Shown here: positions 5,765 through 14,478 of the stretch, one piece after another
How positions within the stretch are numbered: the stretch's first letter is position 1
Layout: the number at the start of each line of letters is the position of its first letter
DNA from: an uncultured Clostridia bacterium
GTDB taxonomy: Bacteria; Bacillota; Clostridia; Oscillospirales; Acutalibacteraceae
Length of the DNA: 24,904 nucleotides
NCBI GenBank assembly: GCA_905236975.1
Contig: CAJOQU010000063.1
Coordinates: 1 to 24,904 of the forward strand
Direction of reading: 5' to 3'
Made by a program: the position numbers and the translations under genes
The notes under the pieces: generated by a model
The model's database searches: none
The model's input: the letters and a program-made list of their open reading frames with translations, nothing else
Told to the model about the DNA's origin: nothing

Positions 5765-8296
5765 ATGAAACTTGCATTTTCCACCCTCGGATGTCCAGGT
5801 TACAGCTGGCAAGAGGTTACCTCTATGGCCAAAGACCTCGGCTTTTCGGGCATTGAGCTTCGCGGAACGGGCGAAGGTATTTTTTCGGCCTTTGGCGATC
5901 CGTTCAGCGATCAAAATATTGCCAAAACCAAAGAAAAACTTGAAAAGGCGCGAATCGAGATTCCTTGTGTTTCTACCGGCTGTGCGCTGCGAGACGCCGC
6001 TCAAAAACCGGAGATCATTGAAGAAGTAAAATCATTTATTGACCTTGCGGCACAGCTTGGGTCTGAATTTGTGCGTGTGCTGGGTGACCTCACGGCGGAA
6101 CCCACTGCTGATCTTGACGACGCGGTGGTCATTGACGCTTTGAAACAACTGGCGCCCTATGCCGAAAAGGCGGGGGTCACGCTGGTGTTGGAAACCAACG
6201 GCGCTTATACCGACACCAAGCGCCTTGCAAGCGTGATTTTTGCGGTTGAAAGCGATAGCGTGGGAGCGTTGTGGGATCTTCATCATCCTTACCGTTACGG
6301 CGGCGAAAGCCCCCAACAAACGGTGCAGAACCTCGGCGCGTATATCAAATACGTTCAGATCAAGGATTCGGTTATGAAGGACGGTAAGGTCGAGTACCGC
6401 ATGATTGGGGAAGGGGATCTGCCTATTGCTGATTTTATTGCGGCGCTGCGTTCCATCAATTACGACCGCTATATCACGTTGGAATGGCTGAAAACCTACA
6501 TGCCGGAGCTGGAATCTTCGGGCGTGGTCTTCCCGCAGTTTATCCATTATATGCGTGAATATGTGGGCGACTCCGATATGAGCGGCGCTTTGCAGACCAG
6601 TATTCGCGGTACCGGCAAATATGTTTGGCAAAAGGAAAAAATCATTGATTTGACCTTCCCGCAGGTGCTTGACAGAATTTGCGAGGAATTCCCCGATCAA
6701 TACGCTTTCCGCTATACGACCTGTGATTATACCAGAACCTACCCTGAGTTTCGCGAGGATGTTGACACCTTTGCGCGTTCGCTGATTGCCATGGGAGTCA
6801 AACAGGGCGATAAAGTGGCGATTTGGGCGACCAATGTGCCCGCGTGGTACATTACCTTTTGGGCAACCGTGAAAATCGGTGCGGTTTTGGTAACGGTCAA
6901 TACCGCTTATAAAATTCACGAGGCCGAATACCTGTTGCGCCAGTCCGACACCCATACGCTGGTGATGGTTGACGGTTTTAAGGATTCGGATTACATTCAG
7001 ATCATCAATGAAATCTGTCCCGAGCTTGCCACCGCCAAAAAGGGCGCGCCCCTGCATATTAAAAAATTGCCTTTCCTGCGGAATGTTATCACTTACGAAT
7101 CCACCCAGCCCGGCTGTTGGAACTGGGAGGAGGCCATGAACGCGGGGAAGGATGTCCCGGTGTCCGAGGTCTACCGCCGTGCCGCCATGATCAGCAAGCA
7201 CGATGTTTGCAACATGCAATACACCTCCGGTACGACCGGTTTCCCGAAGGGCGTTATGCTGACCCATTACAATGTGGTCAACAACGGAAAAGCCATTGGC
7301 GACTGTATGGATCTTTCTACCGCCGACCGCATGATGATCCAGGTGCCCATGTTCCACTGCTTCGGCATGGTGCTGGCCATGACCGCTTCGGTCACGCACG
7401 GCGTCACCATGAGCCCCATTCCCGCGTTTTCGCCCCGCGTGAGCCTTGACTGCATCAACAAAGAAAAAATCACCTGCTTCCACGGGGTTCCGACCATGTT
7501 TATCGCGATGCTGTCACACCCGAATTTCCCGACGACCGATTTCAGCCATATGCGTACCGGCATTATGGCGGGCAGCCCCTGCCCGATCAAGGTCATGGAA
7601 CAGGTCATCAAGGAAATGCATATGGATGAAATCTGCATTACCTACGGCCAGACCGAGGCGTCGCCCGCAACCACCATGTCCAAAATCACCGACTCGATCG
7701 AAACTCGCGTCAACACGGTTGGCGGGCCCATTTTCGGCGTGGAATGCAAAATCGTAGACCCTGAAACCGGTGAAGAGGTACCCGATGGCGTGGACGGCGA
7801 GTTCTGCGCCCGCGGTTACAACATTATGAAGGGCTATTACAAAATGCCGGAGGCGACCGCCGCTTGTATTGACGCCGACGGTTGGCTCCATTCGGGCGAT
7901 CTGCTGCGCAAACTGCCCGACGGCAACTTTAAGGTCACCGGCCGCATTAAGGATATGATTATTCGCGGCGGCGAAAATATTTATCCCAAAGAGATTGAGG
8001 ATTTCATTTACACCCACCCCAAGGTATCGGATGTTCAGGTGATCGGCGTTCCCGATAAAGATTATGGCGAGGAAATCATGGCCTGCGTGATTTTGAAAGA
8101 GGGCGAAACCTGCACCGAGGACGAAATCAAGGCTTATGTTCGCGATCACATGGCCAAGCACAAAACACCCCGCTATGTCGCGTTTGTGGATTCCTTCCCC
8201 ATGAATGCCGCCGGAAAAATATTAAAATACAAAATGCGTGAAGACGCGGTAAAAATGCTTGATCTTTCCGACGCTTCGAAGATCGTCACGGCCTGA
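5765..8296 (+). CDS. Fused TIM-barrel (sugar isomerase/epimerase-like) and AMP-forming acyl-CoA synthetase
   Basis: The 843-residue protein starts at ATG 5765, behind AAAGGAAA; an upstream in-frame start at 5744 has no such site. Residues 1-270 are an AP-endonuclease-2/xylose-isomerase-like barrel with metal-ligand candidates E143 (VLETNG), D171-H173-H174 (WDLHHPY) and E240 (LEW). Residues about 290-843 form an acyl-CoA synthetase of the ANL superfamily: P-loop YTSGTTGFPKG (486-496), YGQTEASP (627-634), WLHSGD (707-712), the hinge GRIKDMIIRGGENIYP (726-741) and the adenylating lysine K818 in NAAGK. All motifs look intact. The ligase should activate a carboxylic acid with ATP and CoA; the substrate cannot be read from sequence, though medium-chain or branched-chain acids fit the subfamily. 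The T-box leader directly upstream ties its expression to an amino acid. Confidence 0.9.
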   Translation: MKLAFSTLGCPGYSWQEVTSMAKDLGFSGIELRGTGEGIFSAFGDPFSDQNIAKTKEKLEKARIEIPCVSTGCALRDAAQKPEIIEEVKSFIDLAAQLGSEFVRVLGDLTAEPTADLDDAVVIDALKQLAPYAEKAGVTLVLETNGAYTDTKRLASVIFAVESDSVGALWDLHHPYRYGGESPQQTVQNLGAYIKYVQIKDSVMKDGKVEYRMIGEGDLPIADFIAALRSINYDRYITLEWLKTYMPELESSGVVFPQFIHYMREYVGDSDMSGALQTSIRGTGKYVWQKEKIIDLTFPQVLDRICEEFPDQYAFRYTTCDYTRTYPEFREDVDTFARSLIAMGVKQGDKVAIWATNVPAWYITFWATVKIGAVLVTVNTAYKIHEAEYLLRQSDTHTLVMVDGFKDSDYIQIINEICPELATAKKGAPLHIKKLPFLRNVITYESTQPGCWNWEEAMNAGKDVPVSEVYRRAAMISKHDVCNMQYTSGTTGFPKGVMLTHYNVVNNGKAIGDCMDLSTADRMMIQVPMFHCFGMVLAMTASVTHGVTMSPIPAFSPRVSLDCINKEKITCFHGVPTMFIAMLSHPNFPTTDFSHMRTGIMAGSPCPIKVMEQVIKEMHMDEICITYGQTEASPATTMSKITDSIETRVNTVGGPIFGVECKIVDPETGEEVPDGVDGEFCARGYNIMKGYYKMPEATAACIDADGWLHSGDLLRKLPDGNFKVTGRIKDMIIRGGENIYPKEIEDFIYTHPKVSDVQVIGVPDKDYGEEIMACVILKEGETCTEDEIKAYVRDHMAKHKTPRYVAFVDSFPMNAAGKILKYKMREDAVKMLDLSDASKIVTA

Positions 8297-8335
8297 TGCG
8301 CCGTGCGGAAGGATGGATCGGCAAAGTCGACCGTC

Positions 8336-8370
8336 AAGCTCCCTTGCCCCGATGGGCAGGGGGCTTTTTT
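8336..8370 (+). terminator. Rho-independent terminator of the synthetase gene
   Basis: The GC-rich stem (8336-8349 with 8354-8366, one bulged T) has a CGAT loop and is followed by a T run to 8370. It lies 40 bp after the stop and separates this gene from the ABC transporter. Confidence 0.85.
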
Positions 8371-8434
8371 GCATTCAAAGCCAAAGCATGCAAAAAGAAA
8401 GAGAAAAAAATTTTCCAAATAGGGTAAGTTTTTC

Positions 8435-8462
8435 TTGCATTTTAAAATCGGTCTGCTATAAT
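8435..8462 (+). promoter_or_regulatory. Promoter of the ABC transporter gene
   Basis: TTGCAT (8435-8440), a 16-bp spacer and TATAAT (8457-8462), with an extended TG at 8454-8455. It lies in the AT-rich gap after the terminator and gives a leader of about 68 nt. Confidence 0.75.
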
Positions 8463-8536
8463 ACACTTGAAATAACGAAAAACGTTGTTTACAAAAGCGT
8501 AAATTCAGTGCCACTTTAAAAATTGCGGTGATCGTC

Positions 8537-10363
8537 ATGTTGAAAGCAAAAACGGAAGACACAGTCAAACACACCCCCTTCAATGACCGGGAGATCAACA
8601 AGGAAACCGAGGCTTTTTTAAAAACCTATGCCAAAAATCAAGACCACGCGTTGAAAATTTTTATCGGTCTTTTTAAAGGGCATTGGGGCAAAATGCTCTT
8701 ATCGGCATTGTTTTGCTTTATTAAGTCGGCTCATATTTGGATCTTGCCGCTGGTAACCGCCAATATCATTGATTTGGTGACCATGCGCCCGGCTGACACG
8801 GGCAAACGTTTGATCCTCAATTTGGTCGTGGCGTTCACAGCGTTGTTGCTGAATATTCCTTTTCATGTATTGCATGTAAAATACTTCAGCATTGCACGGC
8901 GAAGCATGGAGGCGGGTCTGCGCGGCGCTATGATCCGCAAATTACAGCAGCTTTCCATTTCCTTTCACAAGGAAATGCAGTCGGGCAAAATACAGTCGAA
9001 GGTCATGCGGGATGTAGAGGCCGTAGAAAATCTTTCCTCGCAAATTTTCTCCAATGCTGTGGAGACGCTGTTCAATATTGTTATTACCATCATCATTTTG
9101 CTGCAAAAAAATGTGACGGTCTTTTTTCTTTTCATGCTGACTATTCCGGTGGCTTTGCTGGTCATGGAACCCTTTAAAAAGCGCATGCGCAACAACAACC
9201 ACCTTTTTCGGCGTGAAATCGAGACCACCTCTTCCCAGGTGATGGACATGGTCGAACTGGTACCCGTTACCCGTGCGCACGCCTTGGAAAATAACGAGAT
9301 TCAAAAGCTGACCACCCGCGTGGCCAACGTGGCCGATCACGGCTACCGGTTGGATATGATCCAGGCTTGGTTTGGCTCTATTAACTGGGTAACATTTTAT
9401 TTTTTCCAAACCGTTTGTTTGGCGTTTTCGGCCTATTTTGCCCTGCGTGGCAAAATCTCCATCGGCGATATTGCGCTGTATCAAAGTTATTTTGGGTCGC
9501 TGGTTTCCAGGGTGGGCGCGATGATATCGCTTTTGCCCATCATCAGCAAAGGCACCGAAAGCATTTACTCCATTGGGGAAATCCTCAATTCTTACAAGGT
9601 GGAAGAATATAACGGTAAAGAAAAACTGCCGATCCTTCGTGGGGAGTATCGTTTTGAACATATCAACTTTCATTATCAAGACGACGATCGCCCCATCTTG
9701 CGGGATTTAAGCCTGACCGTACAGGCCGGGGAGACGATCGCGCTGGTGGGGGAATCCGGCTCGGGTAAAAGCACGCTTGTGAATATGGCTATCGGCTTTT
9801 TTAAGCCGGATTCGGGCGATATTTTCATTGACGGCAAGAATATTCAGGATCTTGACCTGCACGATTACCGGCGGCAGATCGCCGTGGTGCCGCAAAATAC
9901 GATATTGTTCAACGGCACCATTCGCGATAACATCACCTATGGATTGCCCGGCGTATCGGAAGAAAGGATCGCCGCGGCGGTAGAGGCGGCCAATTTAACA
10001 CGGGTCATTGCCATGCTGCCCGATGGATTGGATACGCAGATCGGCGAGCACGGCGATAAGCTTTCCGGCGGGCAACGGCAGCGTATTTCGATTGCGCGCG
10101 CCATTATTCGTGACCCGCGGGCCATCATTTTTGATGAAGCCACCAGCGCGCTGGACAGTGTATCAGAGGCCGAGATTCAAGAGGCGATCAACAATTTGAC
10201 GGCCGACCGCACCACCTTTATTGTGGCGCACCGGCTTTCAACCATCCGCCGGGCGGACAAAATTGCCGTTATGCAAAACGGCGAATGTGTGGAATACGGC
10301 ACCTATGACCAGCTAATGGCGCAAAAAGGCGCGTTTTATACCTATAAAACCATGCAATCATAA
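8537..10363 (+). CDS. ABC transporter, fused permease and ATPase (type-I exporter, MsbA/MdlB-like)
   Basis: This 608-residue half-transporter has an ABC_membrane domain (about residues 45-345, with hydrophobic segments near 53-80, 92-110, 178-210 and 285-305) followed by the nucleotide-binding domain. Motifs are complete: Walker A GESGSGKST (405-413), Q-loop PQN (452-454), signature LSGGQ (509-513), Walker B AIIFDE (529-534) and H-loop H565. It should work as a homodimer in the membrane that exports a lipid, drug or peptide; sequence does not show which. ATG 8537 was chosen over the in-frame GTG 8528; upstream GGTGA is only a weak ribosome site. It is a single gene with its own promoter and terminator. 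No partner half-transporter lies next to it, unlike the usual paired Clostridia genes. Confidence 0.92.
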   Translation: MLKAKTEDTVKHTPFNDREINKETEAFLKTYAKNQDHALKIFIGLFKGHWGKMLLSALFCFIKSAHIWILPLVTANIIDLVTMRPADTGKRLILNLVVAFTALLLNIPFHVLHVKYFSIARRSMEAGLRGAMIRKLQQLSISFHKEMQSGKIQSKVMRDVEAVENLSSQIFSNAVETLFNIVITIIILLQKNVTVFFLFMLTIPVALLVMEPFKKRMRNNNHLFRREIETTSSQVMDMVELVPVTRAHALENNEIQKLTTRVANVADHGYRLDMIQAWFGSINWVTFYFFQTVCLAFSAYFALRGKISIGDIALYQSYFGSLVSRVGAMISLLPIISKGTESIYSIGEILNSYKVEEYNGKEKLPILRGEYRFEHINFHYQDDDRPILRDLSLTVQAGETIALVGESGSGKSTLVNMAIGFFKPDSGDIFIDGKNIQDLDLHDYRRQIAVVPQNTILFNGTIRDNITYGLPGVSEERIAAAVEAANLTRVIAMLPDGLDTQIGEHGDKLSGGQRQRISIARAIIRDPRAIIFDEATSALDSVSEAEIQEAINNLTADRTTFIVAHRLSTIRRADKIAVMQNGECVEYGTYDQLMAQKGAFYTYKTMQS

Positions 10364-10391
10364 AAGGCTTTGCTGCGGGTAGAACGGATAA

Positions 10392-10434
10392 CCCCCTGTG
10401 ATTTTTCAAGCGAAAGATCACAGGGGGCATTTTT
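10392..10434 (+). terminator. Rho-independent terminator of the ABC transporter gene
   Basis: CCCCCTGTGAT (10392-10402) pairs perfectly with ATCACAGGGGG (10417-10427) around a 14-nt loop and is followed by TTTTT (10430-10434). It lies 28 bp after the stop. The next gene is convergent. Confidence 0.9.
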
Positions 10435-10527
10435 GATAAATGTTGCAAGAACCTAAAATCGCATTTTTGCACAAGCTTTGGTTTTGGTTCATTCGGCATG
10501 ATGCGGTGCGGCCTTTGTGCGGATGCA

Positions 10528-11205
10528 CTAAAGAATCGTTTTCAGATCCGCTAAATCATGAATTTCATAAGTCGCGGCAAAGCGCGCAGGCTGACGGGTG
10601 GGGTTAAACCAGCAGGTATCGATCCCGGCGTTGATACCGCCCAAAATATCCGAACTTTGGCTGTCCCCCAACACCAACATGTGGGAACGATCCTTTTCCG
10701 GAATGTGGGCGATCACGTATTCAAAATATTCCTTTTGCGGTTTTTGGGCGGCGGCGTCTTCCGAAACAAAGATACCGTCAAAATACGGACGCAGTCCGGA
10801 ACCGTCAATACGTTTATACTGCGTGGAGGATAGGCCGTTGGTGGTGGCGTAGAGCCGATATCCCTTTTCTTTTAAATAATCAAGCAGGGCAAACGCGCCA
10901 TCCACCGTAAAAAATCCGTCGGACAAATAACGGCAATAGGTCTCGGATATGGCAGCGGCGTCTCCCGTTCTGTCAAGCTTTTCAAGCAGGGTCTCAAACC
11001 GCCCCACAAAAATAGCGCTTTTGGGAATCTCGCCGCGTTCAAACCGCTCCCAATAGCTTTTATTGATGGCCGAATAAAGCGACGCCGTTTCATCACCGGC
11101 GGGCAGGCCGTGATCGGCCAGCACCCGTTTGACCGCCTGCTTTTCGGCCATGTTAAAGTCAAGCAGGGTGTTATCAAGATCAAGGAAAAGGGAAGTGTAT
11201 TTCAC
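10528..11205 (-). CDS. yjjG: HAD-superfamily hydrolase, YjjG-like nucleotidase
   Basis: The 225-residue protein carries all four HAD motifs: DLDNT with D9 and D11, TTNG at 121-124, the lysine of QKPQKEYF (155-161), and GDSQSSD (180-186). The long alpha-helical cap between motifs I and II and the LFLDLDNTLLDF start match YjjG, a 5'-nucleotidase that removes phosphate from pyrimidine and non-canonical nucleotides (house-cleaning). A general phosphatase role cannot be excluded. Its start overlaps the galU stop by 4 bp (ATGA), so it is the last, translationally coupled gene of the minus-strand operon. No clear terminator for the operon is seen after it. Confidence 0.85.
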   Translation of the reverse strand: MKYTSLFLDLDNTLLDFNMAEKQAVKRVLADHGLPAGDETASLYSAINKSYWERFERGEIPKSAIFVGRFETLLEKLDRTGDAAAISETYCRYLSDGFFTVDGAFALLDYLKEKGYRLYATTNGLSSTQYKRIDGSGLRPYFDGIFVSEDAAAQKPQKEYFEYVIAHIPEKDRSHMLVLGDSQSSDILGGINAGIDTCWFNPTRQPARFAATYEIHDLADLKTIL

Positions 11206-12071
11206 AGTGTTTGTGCCAGTTCCTTTATGTATTTTTTCAGTTGATCGGCTGTTTCGGGGTGCGTGAGACCAACCTCGATATTGGCCTTCAAAATGCCGAA
11301 TTTGTTGCCCATGTCATACCGTGTGCCGCTGAAATCCACACCGATCATGCCATATTTCACGGCAAGCTCGCGCATGGCGTCGGTCAATTGCAGTTCACCG
11401 CCCACGCCGAGCGGCGTTTTTTCCAAAATTTCAAAAATCTCGCTGTCCAACACACAGCGGCCCAAAATGGAATAATTGGAAAACTTGGTTTCAAGGCTCG
11501 GTTTTTCGATCATATCGCTGACGGCGTAGTGCATGCCGTCCAACGCCTCAACCTTCAAAGAACTGTATTTCACGATCAGATCGTCGGTTACTTCTTTAAT
11601 GCCGACTACGCTTTTGCCATATCGCAGGTATGCGTCACACAACTCGCCGATGGCGGGTATTTCGCCTATGATCACATCATCGCCGTACAAAACGGCAAAC
11701 GGCTCGTCACCCACAAACTCTTTAGCGCGCAGTACCGCGTCGCCAAGGCCGCGCGTGACCTTTTGACGCAGGTAATAGATGTTGGCAAGATTGGCTACCT
11801 CATCCAGTGTTTTGAGCATATCGGTATTGCCGCGTTTTTTCAGCATATTCTCCAGTTCAATGGAATGATCGAAATGATCTTCAATAATGCCTTTGCCGCG
11901 GTTGGTGATAATCAGAATATCGGTAATACCGGCCTTGACGGCCTCCTCTACAATATATTGAATAGCGGGTTTATCCACAATCGGGAGCATTTCCTTCGGC
12001 ATGGATTTAGAGGCCGGAAGAACGCGGGTACCAAGCCCCGCGGCGGGGATAATTGCCTTTTTAATTTTCAT
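11202..12071 (-). CDS. galU: UTP-glucose-1-phosphate uridylyltransferase
   Basis: GalU makes UDP-glucose from UTP and glucose-1-phosphate for cell-envelope glycans and glycolipids. The 289-residue length is typical. The N-terminal signature AGLGTRVLP-ASKSMPKEMLP (11-30) holds the nucleotide-binding glycines and the KEMLP lysine, and LYGDD (128-132) carries the metal-binding aspartates. The start at 12071 follows GGAG at the usual distance; an in-frame TTG 6 bp earlier was rejected. It is preceded after 19 bp by a zinc-ribbon membrane protein gene and overlaps the HAD gene. Confidence 0.96.
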   Translation of the reverse strand: MKIKKAIIPAAGLGTRVLPASKSMPKEMLPIVDKPAIQYIVEEAVKAGITDILIITNRGKGIIEDHFDHSIELENMLKKRGNTDMLKTLDEVANLANIYYLRQKVTRGLGDAVLRAKEFVGDEPFAVLYGDDVIIGEIPAIGELCDAYLRYGKSVVGIKEVTDDLIVKYSSLKVEALDGMHYAVSDMIEKPSLETKFSNYSILGRCVLDSEIFEILEKTPLGVGGELQLTDAMRELAVKYGMIGVDFSGTRYDMGNKFGILKANIEVGLTHPETADQLKKYIKELAQTL

Positions 12072-12090
12072 AAACAAACTCCATTCAATG

Positions 12091-12996
12091 TTATATCAGC
12101 CCGGCAAATAAGGTGCAGATAAAACTCGCTGCATAAGATGAAATGCACATTGCCACAATTCCCAGGACCACCATGCCGCCCGAGGTACCGCCGGCCGAGG
12201 CAAGCCCCATTTGGTAATAACGCATGTCGATCCCGCCTTGACGGAACGCGGCGATTTGCTTGACGCAGTGCTTTTTATACCAGTAATAGCCAAAAAGGCC
12301 GGTCAAAATACAAGAGGCAAGCGAAGCAATATCGGTTAAACCCGAGGCGATTTTATCACGGGCAGTGGTTGTAACGTTAATTTCATCTTCGGCGGCGTCT
12401 AAAAAATCGTTTATCGTGAAAGAATCGGGGTCGTTCAGAAAATCACCGTTGCCGAAAAAGCTGAAAATGCTTTCAAACATGCGGGCGTTGGTTTCGGCCT
12501 TCAAAGCCGAAGTGGTAAAGGAGAAGACCACGCCGATGGCGACCAATATCCAGGCAATTTTATACATTTTACGGTAAAAAAACCAAAAGGCCGAGCCAAA
12601 GGGACCAAACAAAAACCCAAGTATAGCCGCCGGCCAACACCAAGAAATTTTGGAACGCTTGAATTCCATGTTAAAGAATTTCGGCAGGATCTTCGGCGCT
12701 TTTTTGCCGATAAAGCAGGTCAGATCCTCCACCGGAATGCCGTCGATCGCACCGGCGGGCGATGGATTGAACGGCGGGGGATAAGCGCCGTTATACGGAT
12801 TTTGCTGTGTCCCGGCAAATGCGGCGCCCGCGGGATCAGCGGGGTCGGGGTTACCGGTTGGCTGTGACTGTGCGTTAAAAGCGGGTTCGGTTGAAGCTTT
12901 CACTTGCGGCTCGACCGGCAGCGGGGTGCCGCAGTTTTGACAGTAGGAATAATCATCTTCGTTTTCGGTTTTACATTCCGGACAAATTTTGCTCAT
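12091..12996 (-). CDS. Zinc-ribbon membrane protein with DUF2628-like region
   Basis: In 301 residues there is an N-terminal zinc ribbon (C5, C8, C19, C22), then a Pro/Ala/Gln-rich linker to about residue 85. After it comes a block of the DUF2628 style (ISWCWPAAILGFLFGPFGSAFWFFYRKMYKIAW), and three or four further hydrophobic segments run to the C-terminus. The cytosolic ribbon plus membrane domain suggests a regulatory or scaffold role, but the family has no established function. It is a paralogue of the next gene: the W-W-x-x-FF-YRKMYKI core is shared. Gaps of 16 and 19 bp join it to its neighbours. Confidence 0.8.
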   Translation of the reverse strand: MSKICPECKTENEDDYSYCQNCGTPLPVEPQVKASTEPAFNAQSQPTGNPDPADPAGAAFAGTQQNPYNGAYPPPFNPSPAGAIDGIPVEDLTCFIGKKAPKILPKFFNMEFKRSKISWCWPAAILGFLFGPFGSAFWFFYRKMYKIAWILVAIGVVFSFTTSALKAETNARMFESIFSFFGNGDFLNDPDSFTINDFLDAAEDEINVTTTARDKIASGLTDIASLASCILTGLFGYYWYKKHCVKQIAAFRQGGIDMRYYQMGLASAGGTSGGMVVLGIVAMCISSYAASFICTLFAGLI

Positions 12997-13012
12997 GGTA
13001 AAAATCCTTTCA

Positions 13013-13957
13013 TCATAAAATCAGGGTTGCGATCATAGTGGGCAGGTACTGCACCGCCATGGCGCCCAGCAAAAAGAAAAATATATTGACACCGCCCTTT
13101 TTGCGGTAATCATAGTCCATATCTTCACTTTCTGCGCGGATGGTTTTAATGGAGGACAGGGTGTAATCCTTGTAAAAATAATCGCCGAATAAGGCCGATA
13201 ACACCCGCAGGGTCAGATTCACGAAAAGCCCGATTGCGGAAAAGGCGATTACAAGACCGCTGATTTGTGAAAAGTTTTGGGTAAAAATTTGCATCATTTC
13301 GCGGTAATTGGCCGCGTCATACATCCCAAGCTGATAGGCGGCCTTGCTGAAAGGAAGATAAAACAGGCTCGCAATGACCGAAAACAGGCCGAAAATCAAG
13401 CCGATCTTATACATCTTGCGGGAAAGCATCCACCCACAGGGGAACAAAAAGGCGAGCCAGTTCCAGGAGGCGCGGTTTTTCTTATTCAAGGCCGCAAACT
13501 TGGGAATATAACGCTGTGTATTGGCGGCCACAAAACGCTTGGCTTCATCGGCCGTGACGCCGTCGCCAATGTCATAATCGGCCGGAACACCGCCCAAAAA
13601 ATCAAAGCTGGCAAAGCTGCCGCCTGCTCTGGCCACATTGGGCGCGCCGCATTTGGGACAGGTATTACGGGAAAATTCATATTTTTCGTGACACATGGGG
13701 CAGGAGATCAGCCCCTCGGCGTTCTCGCCGGTATGCTCCGACTCGGGAGAGGCTGCATGACGGGCTTCCTCCTGCTTTTTGACTTTATCATACTGACGGT
13801 CGGTGCCGTGCAGTTCTTCCAAGGCGCAGTGACCCAGCGCGGCGTAGCAGTCACGGTGGTGCGGTGCGCCGCAAATCGGGCAATAGACAATATCATCCTC
13901 TTCAAATAGATAGGCGTGACAACGCGTACAGGAAGTTTTTTGTGGATCAAAACTCAT
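13013..13957 (-). CDS. RING-like and zinc-ribbon membrane protein with DUF2628-like region
   Basis: The start ATG 13957 has an AGGAG site just upstream and overlaps the NUDIX stop by 4 bp; longer in-frame readings into the NUDIX gene were rejected. The 314-residue protein has three parts. First, an N-terminal prokaryotic RING-like zinc module (C10, C13, C26, C29, then H34, C37 and C44: CPICGAPHHRDC). Second, another zinc ribbon near residues 87-105 (CPMCHEKYEFSRNTCPKCG). Third, a membrane region with the SWNWLAFLFPCGWMLSRKMYKIGLIFG block of DUF2628 type and about four helices. Prok-RING modules are thought to act in protein interaction or ubiquitin-like roles; here no function is proven. Confidence 0.8.
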   Translation of the reverse strand: MSFDPQKTSCTRCHAYLFEEDDIVYCPICGAPHHRDCYAALGHCALEELHGTDRQYDKVKKQEEARHAASPESEHTGENAEGLISCPMCHEKYEFSRNTCPKCGAPNVARAGGSFASFDFLGGVPADYDIGDGVTADEAKRFVAANTQRYIPKFAALNKKNRASWNWLAFLFPCGWMLSRKMYKIGLIFGLFSVIASLFYLPFSKAAYQLGMYDAANYREMMQIFTQNFSQISGLVIAFSAIGLFVNLTLRVLSALFGDYFYKDYTLSSIKTIRAESEDMDYDYRKKGGVNIFFFLLGAMAVQYLPTMIATLIL

Positions 13958-14478
13958 ATGACAGCTCCTCTGCATTCCTGTATTTTTTGAAAAACAGTTT
14001 GAAAATATTCTTTCCCGTATTGGTGGTAGGAACCGGTTTGAATCATGTTTTGCAGTTCTTCTTCGGTCACATATTTCACCTCGGCAACCTCGCTTTTTTG
14101 CAGGGTCAACCGTTCGGGCGGTGTATCGCACACCGTGAGCCACACATCGACCAGCGAATTACGGCGTTTGATACGGGCAAGCTTTTTCAGGTGATCGCGG
14201 TCGGCGGCAATGCCGACCTCCTCAAATAGCTCACGGCGAGCGGCGGTAAAGGAATCTTCCCCCGTAATGGCGGCGCCGCCGGTAGCCGCCCATTCGCCGG
14301 GCATGAGCTTGCGTTGGTTGCTGCGGCGCTGAATCAGAAAACGCCCGTCGCTGGTGACAATCCAAATATGAACGACCAGGTGATACTCCCCGTTTTTTAA
14401 ACTGTTGTCGCCCCGCAGCATGGTTTTGCCGGTGGGGAAACCGTTTTCGTTTAAAATATCCCAAACTTCATTGCACAT
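13954..14478 (-). CDS. NUDIX hydrolase, IDI-like subfamily
   Basis: NUDIX proteins hydrolyse nucleoside diphosphates linked to another group. The complete Nudix box (GX5EX7REUXEEXGU) is present as GAAITGE, seven residues, then RELFEEVGI. The start EVWDILNENGFPTGKTMLRG and the LVVHIWIVTSDGRFLIQRRS block resemble isopentenyl-diphosphate-isomerase-like NUDIX proteins of unknown substrate. The start was set at ATG 14478 (174 residues); a TTG at 14493 lies directly on the AGG and was rejected. It overlaps its upstream neighbour by 11 bp and the RING gene by 4 bp, so it is in the middle of the operon. Confidence 0.88.
   Translation of the reverse strand: MCNEVWDILNENGFPTGKTMLRGDNSLKNGEYHLVVHIWIVTSDGRFLIQRRSNQRKLMPGEWAATGGAAITGEDSFTAARRELFEEVGIAADRDHLKKLARIKRRNSLVDVWLTVCDTPPERLTLQKSEVAEVKYVTEEELQNMIQTGSYHQYGKEYFQTVFQKIQECRGAVI

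Noticed and set aside
6032..7483. Long minus-strand open frame (483 codons) inside the synthetase gene
   Set aside because: It is antisense to a complete ANL ligase/TIM-barrel gene, has no ribosome binding site and its composition is that of a reverse-strand shadow (rich in His, Arg, Gly).
11211..12122. Long plus-strand open frame (303 codons) opposite galU
   Set aside because: It mirrors the galU frame, and galU has all family motifs, a ribosome binding site and operon context.
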